DNA from: Thalassomonas sp. RHCl1 | GTDB taxonomy: Bacteria; Pseudomonadota; Gammaproteobacteria; Enterobacterales; Alteromonadaceae | Length of the DNA stretch: 64,000 nt | Direction of reading: 5' to 3' | Assembly (NCBI RefSeq): GCF_947387555.1 | Contig: NZ_CANDNZ010000009.1 | Location: 211,502 to 275,501, forward strand | Shown here: positions 35,078 through 43,154 of the stretch, one piece after another | How positions within the stretch are numbered: the first letter of the stretch is position 1 | How the letters are laid out: the number at the start of each line of letters is the position of its first letter | Position numbers and translations under genes: made by a program | The notes under the pieces: model-generated | Databases searched by the model: none | Told to the model about the DNA's origin: nothing | The model's input: the letters and a program-made list of their open reading frames with translations, nothing else

Positions 35078-36194
35078 CGGTTTTTCCTGACTCGGTTGCA
35101 TTTGAAGGAGCTGGCGCTGCTTGTCCGGCCTGCATGGCTGCGGCCTGGGCTTCAAGGCGTTGCTGCTCTTTTTTCTCTTGCTTGAGCTTGTTGGCTTTTT
35201 GATCGTATTTGTCGTAGGCATCAACGATACGGGCGACTACCGGGTGGCGTACCACGTCTTTTGCCTGGAAAAAGCTGAAGCTGATCCCCGGGATGTCCTG
35301 CAATACCTCAATGGCATGGCGCAGGCCGGAGCGCTGGCCGCGGGGTAAATCTACCTGGGTAATGTCGCCGGTAAGCACGGCGCGGGAATTAAAGCCGATA
35401 CGGGTCAGGAACATTTTCATTTGCTCTACCGTGGTATTCTGGCTTTCGTCGAGAATAATAAAGGCGTCGTTGAGGGTACGGCCGCGCATATAAGCGAGCG
35501 GGGCAATTTCAATGACATTACGCTCGATAAGTTTTTCAACCTTTTCAAAGCCTAACATTTCAAATAGGGCATCGTACAAGGGACGCAGGTAAGGGTCGAC
35601 CTTTTGCGACAAATCGCCGGGCAGGAAACCGAGTTTTTCACCGGCTTCTACCGCAGGGCGGGTTAGCAGGATTCTGCGCACTTCCTGGCGCTCCAGCGCC
35701 TCAACCGCACAGGCCACCGCCAGGTAGGTTTTGCCGGTACCCGCGACCCCGATACCAAAGCTGATGTCGTTGGTGAGCACATTGTGCACATAACTTTGCT
35801 GGTTTTTGTTGCGGGGTTTGATCACGCCACGTTTGGTTTTAATGGTGACCATTTTGTCAAAGTCGGCATCAACGGTATCCGGCTCTTGCTCTAATACCTG
35901 GGCTTCGAGGATGGCCAGATGTACCATTTCCGGGGTCACCGGCTTGCTTTGGCCTTTGACCGGGGCGGTTTCGACATAGAGGTCTTTAAGCAGGTTGATG
36001 GCTGCTTCGCTGTTGATTTCTGTGCCGACGACAGTGAACTGGTTGCCGCGGTAGCTGATTTCTACGCCGAGACGGCGCTCTATGGTTTTGAGGTTGTCGT
36101 CCATAGGGCCGGATAAACTTGCCTGACGGTGGTTATCTACGGGCTCTAAAACGAACTGAAAACTGCTGTTTTTGCTCAATGCAATAGTATCCAT
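35067..36194 (-). CDS. ybeZ: PhoH-like ATPase YbeZ
   Basis: The 375-residue protein has Walker A ([11 protein letters not shown]), Walker B ([11 protein letters not shown]) and the PhoH motif [18 protein letters not shown]. It partners YbeY in ribosome maturation. A Lys/Gln-rich C-terminal tail (about 40 residues) is longer than in E. coli. It is cotranscribed with miaB upstream (54-bp gap from the miaB stop) and overlaps ybeY. Confidence 0.96.
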   Translation of the reverse strand: MDTIALSKNSSFQFVLEPVDNHRQASLSGPMDDNLKTIERRLGVEISYRGNQFTVVGTEINSEAAINLLKDLYVETAPVKGQSKPVTPEMVHLAILEAQVLEQEPDTVDADFDKMVTIKTKRGVIKPRNKNQQSYVHNVLTNDISFGIGVAGTGKTYLAVACAVEALERQEVRRILLTRPAVEAGEKLGFLPGDLSQKVDPYLRPLYDALFEMLGFEKVEKLIERNVIEIAPLAYMRGRTLNDAFIILDESQNTTVEQMKMFLTRIGFNSRAVLTGDITQVDLPRGQRSGLRHAIEVLQDIPGISFSFFQAKDVVRHPVVARIVDAYDKYDQKANKLKQEKKEQQRLEAQAAAMQAGQAAPAPSNATESGKTDGH

Positions 36195-36248
36195 GTAAGT
36201 GTATTGCCGGCGGTTTTTATGCTCGCCGGCGTCTGTTCCCTGCAGCCG

Positions 36249-37709
36249 TTACGGGGTAAAAGTACTCACGCCCAGGCTGTCAGGAGCTTCGCCATTACTA
36301 ATGTTAGCGTTACTGCTTGTATGGTGGTTATTCGCCAGAATATCCGCCGGAGAATGGGCAATACGCAAGCCCATTTCGCTTTCTTCACGCACCAGGTCGC
36401 CACGTAATGAGTTGGCGTAAACGTCGGTAATTTTCACGTCAACAAACTGGCCGATCACGTGATGCGGGGCAACAAAGTTGACAATACGGTTGTTTTCGGT
36501 GCGGCCGCGCAGTTCCATTGGGTTTTTCTTGGACGGGCCTTCCACCAGGATACGCTGCTCTGTGCCTAACATCTGGCGGGCAATACGCAGCGCCTGCTGG
36601 TTGATCCTGTCTTGCAGGATATACAACCTTTGTTTCTTGGTTTCTTCACTGATGTCGTCGGGTAAATCAGCCGCCGGGGTACCCGGACGGGCGCTGTAAA
36701 TAAAGCTAAAGCTTAAGTCAAAATCGATAGCTTTGATGAGATCCATTGTGGCTTCAAAGTCAGCATCGGTTTCACCCGGGAAGCCGATAATAAAGTCAGA
36801 CGACATGCACAACTCAGGGCGCACTTTACGCAGGCGGCGAATTTGTGATTTATATTCCAGGGCGGTATGGCCGCGTTTCATCTGGGTTAAAATGCGGTCG
36901 GCGCCGCTTTGTACCGGCAGGTGTAAATGGTTCACCAGTTCAGGCACGTCGGCATAAGCTTCGATGATATCGTCGGTAAACTCTACCGGGTGCGAAGTGG
37001 TGTAACGGATACGGTCGATACCGTCGATGCTGGCCACTAAACGTAATAATTCGGAAAAACGGCAGATGCTGCCGTCATGGGCTTCGCCGCGGTAGGCATT
37101 TACGTTTTGGCCTAACAGGTTAACTTCACGTACCCCTTGCTCGGCTAACTGGGCGATTTCGTATAAAACATCGTCAAGCGGACGGCTGACTTCTTCGCCG
37201 CGGGTATAAGGCACTACGCAGAAAGTACAGTACTTGCTGCAACCTTCCATAATGGAAACAAAGGCGGTCGGGCCTTCGGCTTTTGGCTCCGGCAGGCGGT
37301 CGAATTTCTCGATTTCCGGGAAGCTGACATCAACCACAGGGTTTTTCTCGCCGGTAACTTGCTGGATCATTTCCGGCAGGCGGTGCAGGGTTTGCGGTCC
37401 AAAGACCATGTCAACAAATGGCGCGCGCTGGCGAATGGCGTCGCCTTCTTGTGAGGCAACACAGCCGCCGACACCGATCAGTAAATCAGGGTTGGTTTTT
37501 TTCAGCTCTTTCCAGCGGCCTAACTGATGGAAAACTTTTTCCTGGGCCTTTTCCCGGATAGAACAAGTATTGAGCAGGATGACGTCGGCGTCTTCCGCTT
37601 CTTCAGCCAACTCAAAGCCATGGGTTGAGTCTAAAAGTTCCGCCATCTTTTGCGAGTCATACTCGTTCATCTGACAGCCCCAGGTTTTGATATACAGCTT
37701 TTTACTCAT
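36249..37709 (-). CDS. miaB: tRNA-2-methylthio-N6-dimethylallyladenosine synthase MiaB
   Basis: The 486-residue radical-SAM methylthiotransferase starts [20 protein letters not shown] (N-terminal cluster domain), has the radical-SAM CxxxCxxC in [20 protein letters not shown], and ends with a TRAM domain (ILVEGPSKK...[12 protein letters not shown]). It adds the methylthio group to ms2i6A37 in tRNAs reading UNN codons. The start at 37709 is chosen by the family N-terminus. A ~35-residue Asn/Ser-rich tail follows TRAM. It is first in the operon; in relatives ubiF lies just upstream, but here ~24.7 kb intervenes. Confidence 0.97.
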   Translation of the reverse strand: MSKKLYIKTWGCQMNEYDSQKMAELLDSTHGFELAEEAEDADVILLNTCSIREKAQEKVFHQLGRWKELKKTNPDLLIGVGGCVASQEGDAIRQRAPFVDMVFGPQTLHRLPEMIQQVTGEKNPVVDVSFPEIEKFDRLPEPKAEGPTAFVSIMEGCSKYCTFCVVPYTRGEEVSRPLDDVLYEIAQLAEQGVREVNLLGQNVNAYRGEAHDGSICRFSELLRLVASIDGIDRIRYTTSHPVEFTDDIIEAYADVPELVNHLHLPVQSGADRILTQMKRGHTALEYKSQIRRLRKVRPELCMSSDFIIGFPGETDADFEATMDLIKAIDFDLSFSFIYSARPGTPAADLPDDISEETKKQRLYILQDRINQQALRIARQMLGTEQRILVEGPSKKNPMELRGRTENNRIVNFVAPHHVIGQFVDVKITDVYANSLRGDLVREESEMGLRIAHSPADILANNHHTSSNANISNGEAPDSLGVSTFTP

Positions 37710-37739
37710 TAACTTCTTGCCTAAAAATTCAACAGCCAA

Positions 37740-38028
37740 TTTAAATGGAGCGATATTTTACTCTTTCTAATTCGGTGAAGCCAGCATAGAGCGCATTCTC
37801 TTGGCGATTAATTCTCTGTTTGCTGTTATTTATATGAGAATAAAGGAAATTTACCCCCAGGTGGCGGTTAAATATACGGCGGAGGGTAATAATAACAATG
37901 AAGTTTGCCTGTTGTTGAAATAGATATGTTTTTAGGATGTTTGACTTTGAAGGTAAGGAATTTTATGGACTTGGCTAAAGTATCTGTTTTTTGATAAAAA
38001 ATTATTTGGGTATGGGATTAAAGAAAGC
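37740..38028. other. Gene-free stretch upstream of miaB
   Basis: About 290 bases between the miaB start and the terminator of the Crp-like gene. It should contain the miaB operon promoter, but I find no clear -35/-10 pair, repeat or RNA gene in it. It is AT-rich and marks the left edge of the accessory region. Confidence 0.5.
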
Positions 38029-38053
38029 GCTCTTCATATTATAAATGAAGAGC
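38029..38053 (-). terminator. Terminator of the Crp/Fnr-like gene
   Basis: On the minus strand GCTCTTCAT / ATGAAGAGC (9-bp perfect stem) with a 7-nt loop is followed by GCTTTCTTT. Confidence 0.65.
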
Positions 38054-38063
38054 TAAATCCGCC

Positions 38064-38705
38064 TTACCGGCCCAGGTATTCAATTTTTCGATAGCCAAGA
38101 TTTACCAGACCGTCATTTTTGAGGGCACTGAGGTTAACGCCTATCGCTTCTTTAGTTACGCCAAGCATAGCAGCTAAATCATGATGAGAAATTTCAATGG
38201 ATGTACTTCCCCGCCACTGTGAAAGTTTTGCCAGGGTGAATTGCAGCCGTTCTTTTAAAGGCATAAATACGGCTCCTTCATAAACGGCCCCATAATACTC
38301 GACGTATCTGGCAAGAAAGTGGGTAATATTGATGGTTACCTCGGGATGTTTGGCGATTATTTCATTTAAGCGACTGTTGGATAAATGCTGTAGGTGTGTT
38401 TTTCCTATAGCTACGGCATCGTTTGGCCGGGAGCCTGAGCCAAAACAGCCAATAAAGCCAATAAAGCCAAACCATTCTTTAGCGCCTAAGTCTATGATCC
38501 TTAGCTCTTTACCTTCTTTATTTAATTTGTTTATTCGCACGCCACCGGATGCTATTAAATATAAACCGTCAGCTAATTCCCCTGCACGATGGATAAACTG
38601 TTCGTCATTAAAATATAAATTATTCAATGAGTTAGTTATGGTTTCTTGAATGTGTACTTCTAAACCCGTCAGCCAGTTATAACTAAAGGTATTATTTTTT
38701 TTCAC
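38064..38705 (-). CDS. Crp/Fnr-family transcriptional regulator
   Basis: The 213-residue protein has an N-terminal cyclic-nucleotide-type beta roll (FIHRAGELADGLYLIASGGVRI..EWFGFIGFIGC) and a C-terminal winged helix (ISHHDLAAMLGVTKEAIGVNLSALKNDGLV). There are no N-terminal cysteines for an FeS cluster, so it is not an oxygen sensor of Fnr type, and the cAMP-contact residues are not obvious. The recognition helix (TKEAIGVNLSAL) differs from Crp. It diverges from a GlcG/HbpS-like gene; a perfect palindrome four bases upstream of its start is its likely operator. Confidence 0.88.
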   Translation of the reverse strand: MKKNNTFSYNWLTGLEVHIQETITNSLNNLYFNDEQFIHRAGELADGLYLIASGGVRINKLNKEGKELRIIDLGAKEWFGFIGFIGCFGSGSRPNDAVAIGKTHLQHLSNSRLNEIIAKHPEVTINITHFLARYVEYYGAVYEGAVFMPLKERLQFTLAKLSQWRGSTSIEISHHDLAAMLGVTKEAIGVNLSALKNDGLVNLGYRKIEYLGR

Positions 38706-38708
38706 AAT

Positions 38709-38722
38709 ACAATCCGGATTGT
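38709..38722. promoter_or_regulatory. Perfect 14-bp palindrome between divergent genes
   Basis: ACAATCCGGATTGT is its own reverse complement and lies in the 71-bp gap between the Crp/Fnr-like gene and the GlcG/HbpS-like gene. Its position four bases from the regulator's start codon suits autorepression. Confidence 0.55.
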
Positions 38723-38776
38723 GTTTTATCTGACGCCATTATTTCACAATTAAACCACTTATTACAGGAGGCAAAA

Positions 38777-39262
38777 ATGCGAAATATAAAAACCACTTTA
38801 TCCCTTATCTCGGCCTTGTTTATCACCAGTGCCGGTGCCCAGGAATTACTCCTCAAACAATATCAACTCACGGCGGCAGTGGCTGAGAAAATAGCGCAAA
38901 CGGCGATAGCCGAATGCAAGAAGTCAAGTGCACATGTGTCGGTTTCTGTTGTTAACGACCAGGGGCGATTAATGTACTTTTATCGCGGGAATAACACCGG
39001 CAGTAACACGGTACATACCAGCTTTAGAAAAGCTTATACCGCAGCAACGTTAAAAGCACCAACGTCGATTATGTCTCAAATGGTTGAAGCGAAAGGGCTG
39101 AGCCAACTGGGGAAAATGGAGGACGATATTCTGCTATTAACGGGGGGCTTACCAATGTTTTATAAAGATGCCATGGTTGGAGCCATTGGACTGTCGGGCT
39201 CTCCTAACCCTGAACTGGAAGAAAGCTGTGGAAAAAAGGCGCTGGAATTACTTAAAGGTTAA
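38777..39262 (+). CDS. GlcG/HbpS family protein, periplasmic
   Basis: The 161-residue protein has a signal peptide (ISALFITSAGA) and the GlcG/HbpS (DUF336) domain: LTAAVAEKIAQTAIAECKKS, VSVSVVNDQGRLMYFYRGN, then GGLPMFYKDAMVGAIGLSGS. Members bind haem or are found beside glycolate and diol enzymes; some sense redox stress. Its ribosome site AGGAGG is strong. It is single, with a terminator, and is probably controlled by the divergent Crp/Fnr-like regulator. Confidence 0.88.
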   Translation: MRNIKTTLSLISALFITSAGAQELLLKQYQLTAAVAEKIAQTAIAECKKSSAHVSVSVVNDQGRLMYFYRGNNTGSNTVHTSFRKAYTAATLKAPTSIMSQMVEAKGLSQLGKMEDDILLLTGGLPMFYKDAMVGAIGLSGSPNPELEESCGKKALELLKG

Positions 39263-39286
39263 ATGACAAGAGCCGTTGTATAGATA

Positions 39287-39321
39287 AAGCTAACAAGCAG
39301 ACGGACTTGTTAGCTTTTTTG
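39287..39321 (+). terminator. Rho-independent terminator, strong
   Basis: An 11-bp perfect stem (AAGCTAACAAG / CTTGTTAGCTT) with an 8-nt loop is followed by a T run, directly before the stop codon of the convergent sensor gene. Confidence 0.85.
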
Positions 39322-42258
39322 TTAGGTAATATCCATTAACGGTATGCTGATGGCCAGCTGGCTGCCTTTGTCCTGCTTATTAAAGATATGAACCGAGGCA
39401 TTGTATTTTTTGGCGATTTTACGGGTGTAATACATGGCCATATTGAAATTAATGTTGTTGTTGAAGTTTAAAAAGCTGTTGCCGTCGTCGCTGATGTTGA
39501 TCCAGACCTTACTTTTTACTTCCTTAAGCGCCATGGTGAAGTTGCGGCCGTTGCCGTTGAGTATGGCGGAAGTGATTGACTCGTAAATGATTTTATAGAT
39601 GTCTGACTGCATTTCATAGGCGAGCGAAATGTCATTTAATTCTATGGTGTTGCTCAGGTTGATATGATATTTCTGCTGCAGGTAGTCACTGAAAAACGGC
39701 AGGGCGACTTCCAGGGAATTGCCGTAAAGGCCGTCGGGCTGTTTAGCGTTGGTGTTGCTTCTTAGCTCATCAATGCTTTGTTGTATGATGCTTCTGGATT
39801 TGTCCAAGTGGGCTTCATCGGTTTGGTTTAATAATTCCAGCACATAGGTGAGGTTACGGCTGACATTGAGGGCGGCTTTACCGCGGTTTTTCATGTCGGC
39901 ATTTAATATGCGGTGGATTTTGGTGATGGATTTGGCGCGCATAAAGAGCAGCCAGAATAATTTGGTTAGGACTATTAAAAATATTAAGGCATAGACTATT
40001 CTCATGCCCAGAGTCCAATACCAGGGGTAGGCGACATTAATGGTGGTGTAGGCCTTGTGGTTGCTCCATTGACCTAAGCTGTTGGTACCCATTATTTCAA
40101 TGTCGTACATGCCGGAGCTCAGGCCGGTTAAAGTTACTTGGTGGCCATAAACGTCATTCCAGCTGCCGTTGTTAATGCGGTATTTATATTGTTTTTCTTG
40201 TCCGGGCCGATAATCTAGGCTGGCTAATTCCAGAGTAATAACATCGTTGGGAGTGTCGACGTTTATGATTTTGTTGATGATTGAAGGCTGTCCGGAAACT
40301 ATGGTTTTACTGATATAAACCTTAGTATTAAAGGCCTTTTCATCGGTTAACGGCAGTTCTAAAATGCCAATAGTATGAGGGATATATAAGGTATCCTCTA
40401 CTTGCAATGGGTAGCCGGTAAAAGACAATAACTCAGTATCCGGCACCATAGTGATTTGGTAATCAGTAGGGTTGATTCGATATAAGCCGGGAGTGCTGGG
40501 AGCCCATATTTCTCCATCAATCAACTTTAGATAGTAAAAGGCGATACCTGAAGCAAATTTAGAAATGAGCTCTCCTTGGCGATTAAAAACAAAAATACCG
40601 CCTCCCATAGTCGCAACAAAAATCTTGTTATCCGCTAATATTAGAGAGCCCATCTTACTGCTACTGGGGATAGGAATGTTCTTTAGAGTTTGTGCTTTTC
40701 TGTTATAAATATCTAAACCAGCTGCCGTGGTTATCCATATTTCACTATTGTCCAAAGGTAACGTACTTATTACTTCTAATGAACTTAAGCCACTGCCCTT
40801 GCCCAAGTGCTGAATTATTTTTTGTTGCTTGATATCAAAAATAAGCAGACCGTCGGTGTTCGTACCAATATAAAGTAAATCATTCTTGATAGTCATATCT
40901 AATAAAATGAGATTATTATTGGGGATGGCAACCTTTTTTAGCTGTTTGTTGTCACTTTGATAACGCCATAACCCATCAAAAGTGGTCAAATATAAATCAT
41001 CTTCTACAGTCACCATGGAGTAAATGATTTTTCCCTTATTAGTGAATGCTTTATTGATGTTGTCCGGTAAGGTATTATTTGATGTGCTGAACGCAGTACT
41101 ATTCACTTGAGTGTTTTGCTCTTTTAATACTACATTAGCGTGATATAAACCCTGCCCATAACTGCCAACAATTAGCTGATTGTTCAATAATTCAAGTGAA
41201 AGTGCACTGACTGGCGTATCGTAAACTAGTGAATGATTGATTAGTGTTTTTTCTATTAACTGGCTTACTCCCAAGTTGCTCATTATCCAAAGAACGCCGG
41301 AATTATCATGCAAAATGGAATTGACAAATTGTGGTTCAGCATTAGGAAATGTATGAATTAGAGGCTTAAGAGAGGATGTTTGGTATTTTTTAATTACGCC
41401 ATTTGCATTGATAGTAAAAAAAGCATCAATGGGGTTGTTGCTACTTGAGCTGATATTTTGATTCTCAGGAGTAATAGCATGAATAATTTCATCAATTATT
41501 ATACTGGTAACTGCACCGTTATCGGCAAAATAGAAAAGTTTATTACTAGTGGCAGCTATTAAGCCGTTACTGACCCTGTTAATGGCATTAACAGGCTGAT
41601 TTAATATGGTTAAGATCTTATCGCCTTTTACTTGAAATAATCCCTTAATAGAAGAAAAGTAAAGGTGCTTTTGAGTGGCAACGAGGTTATTTAATTGAAT
41701 ATTTTCAGCTAGAACTTTAGTTGTATAACTTTTAGGGTCATATCGGTATAAGTTATCAGGGGCCTTGCTATAGGCATAATAAACTTTTTGAAATTGAACT
41801 GCGTGATAAATCGTAGGGCTTGCAGTATTCATCTCAACAAGGGTTGCTTTAGCTGATAAGGGGTCAAACTCCCATAATCCATTATTTTCTGTTGAAATAA
41901 GTGCTTTGTTTCCTGCAGAGCTTATATTGTGTGTATAGCTAAAAGGTAAAGGCCAATAGCTATTGTTATTAGAAAAAGTGATAATATTTTTGCCATCAAA
42001 ACGGGTTACCCCTTGTCGATTTGCTAACCAGATATAACCTCTATCATCTTGTACAATTGATTTAACTTTAACTAGGTGCTCTAACTCAGGTACATTTTTT
42101 TCAGCTGTACTGGAGGGAGAAAAAACACAAGTTATTACTAAACTAAGAAAAACTTTACCTAAATACTTATCTAAGTATGAAGTTATGCATTTTATCGCAG
42201 CTAAAAACTTATCGAAAAAAAAGTGGAAACAGTAGGTTTTCGGCATGTTGTTTTCCAT
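39322..42258 (-). CDS. Two-component regulator propeller sensor with degenerate kinase end
   Basis: The 978-residue protein has an N-terminal hydrophobic segment (VFLSLVITCVFSPSSTA), a long beta-propeller region (Reg_prop-like units such as SIVQDDRGYIWLANRQGVTR and DNSGVLWIMSNLGVSQL, to ~residue 660) and a Y_Y_Y domain (LASLDYRPGQEKQYKYRINN). One membrane helix (~750-772) and a 205-residue cytoplasmic end follow. That end looks like a histidine kinase of the NarX/LiaS type, but I see no phospho-acceptor HD motif after the helix, and the ATP site (NISDDGNSF) is weak. It probably senses a periplasmic ligand; signalling may not use phosphorylation. The neighbours are a small unknown and two CadC-like regulators. 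Confidence 0.85.
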   Translation of the reverse strand: MENNMPKTYCFHFFFDKFLAAIKCITSYLDKYLGKVFLSLVITCVFSPSSTAEKNVPELEHLVKVKSIVQDDRGYIWLANRQGVTRFDGKNIITFSNNNSYWPLPFSYTHNISSAGNKALISTENNGLWEFDPLSAKATLVEMNTASPTIYHAVQFQKVYYAYSKAPDNLYRYDPKSYTTKVLAENIQLNNLVATQKHLYFSSIKGLFQVKGDKILTILNQPVNAINRVSNGLIAATSNKLFYFADNGAVTSIIIDEIIHAITPENQNISSSSNNPIDAFFTINANGVIKKYQTSSLKPLIHTFPNAEPQFVNSILHDNSGVLWIMSNLGVSQLIEKTLINHSLVYDTPVSALSLELLNNQLIVGSYGQGLYHANVVLKEQNTQVNSTAFSTSNNTLPDNINKAFTNKGKIIYSMVTVEDDLYLTTFDGLWRYQSDNKQLKKVAIPNNNLILLDMTIKNDLLYIGTNTDGLLIFDIKQQKIIQHLGKGSGLSSLEVISTLPLDNSEIWITTAAGLDIYNRKAQTLKNIPIPSSSKMGSLILADNKIFVATMGGGIFVFNRQGELISKFASGIAFYYLKLIDGEIWAPSTPGLYRINPTDYQITMVPDTELLSFTGYPLQVEDTLYIPHTIGILELPLTDEKAFNTKVYISKTIVSGQPSIINKIINVDTPNDVITLELASLDYRPGQEKQYKYRINNGSWNDVYGHQVTLTGLSSGMYDIEIMGTNSLGQWSNHKAYTTINVAYPWYWTLGMRIVYALIFLIVLTKLFWLLFMRAKSITKIHRILNADMKNRGKAALNVSRNLTYVLELLNQTDEAHLDKSRSIIQQSIDELRSNTNAKQPDGLYGNSLEVALPFFSDYLQQKYHINLSNTIELNDISLAYEMQSDIYKIIYESITSAILNGNGRNFTMALKEVKSKVWINISDDGNSFLNFNNNINFNMAMYYTRKIAKKYNASVHIFNKQDKGSQLAISIPLMDIT

Positions 42259-42470
42259 GTTTACTGCAAGAGGAAATTATTTCCCTATAATGCCAAGGAT
42301 TTTGATATGTTAGCGATTTATATAGTCAAAGTCGATGACTAGTTATGTTGATTTGAACATAAGTATTTTATGGCGAAGTTTGTTTTTTATAAAAAGCTTT
42401 GAGAGGCGAGAAAAGTATTGAAGTGCAGCAAGTTTTGAAACTGGCCGCACTAGCTTCAGTTTCGTTTATT

Positions 42471-42959
42471 CTAAAACATTGGAGGTGGTAGTGTTGGCTG
42501 CCATGGTGACTGTGCTGGTTTCGGATCCTCTTTTTCTGGCGGGTGCTCTTTGCCACCGCAAGCAGCATAAATTTTGGGGGGCTCACCTTCCTTTTGGGGT
42601 TGTTGTACTAAGATATAGCTAGGCTTTCTTGGGTCATGGTTAAATTGCTTGTTAGCCCATGCATAACGTAATTCATCAGCTAGTTCTTGGCTATATTTTA
42701 CTTCAAAGGCCGTGGCTAGCATTTCCACACCAAAATCATCCGTTAGCATCATTGCGTTGCCATGATAACCACTAGTTGTATCAAAACTAATGTCAACAGT
42801 TAGTATGTCGTTAGCGGGTAAGACTAGATCCACTCGCATCTTAGCAATAACCGCACGATCAACTTTGGGTTTAAGGTTGGTGCGGTTGGGTTTTTGGCTT
42901 AGATCATAGATTAGTTTAATATCATTGCTGATAATTTTTTCTTCGGTTAAAGCAGACAT
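42471..42959 (-). CDS. Hypothetical protein with proline-rich tail
   Basis: The 162-residue product has no signal peptide or membrane helix. Its body (MSALTEEKIISNDIKLIYDLSQ...LTVDISFDTTSGYHGNAMML) is followed by a Pro/Lys/Glu-rich tail with the end PWQPTLPPPMF and two close cysteines' worth of small residues (AACGGKEHPPEKED). No family recognised. The ATG at 42959 is chosen for the AAGGGAA site upstream; a longer frame reaches 43010. It lies between the propeller sensor and the CadC-like regulators, all on the minus strand. Confidence 0.6.
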   Translation of the reverse strand: MSALTEEKIISNDIKLIYDLSQKPNRTNLKPKVDRAVIAKMRVDLVLPANDILTVDISFDTTSGYHGNAMMLTDDFGVEMLATAFEVKYSQELADELRYAWANKQFNHDPRKPSYILVQQPQKEGEPPKIYAACGGKEHPPEKEDPKPAQSPWQPTLPPPMF

Positions 42960-43154
42960 AATGTTCCCTTTAGGTAGACTTTTTATAAGTATAATAGTGA
43001 GCGCTAACAAATTTTTAACGCGTCTTTATTATAAAGGAAATATTTATTTGCGAGTATTATCTTTGGTAATAATGAATACTAACTAGTAAATGTTAATGTC
43101 TTGGTACATACAAACAAATTGCTGATTTTCTGTACTTTAAGTGGCATATCAAAA

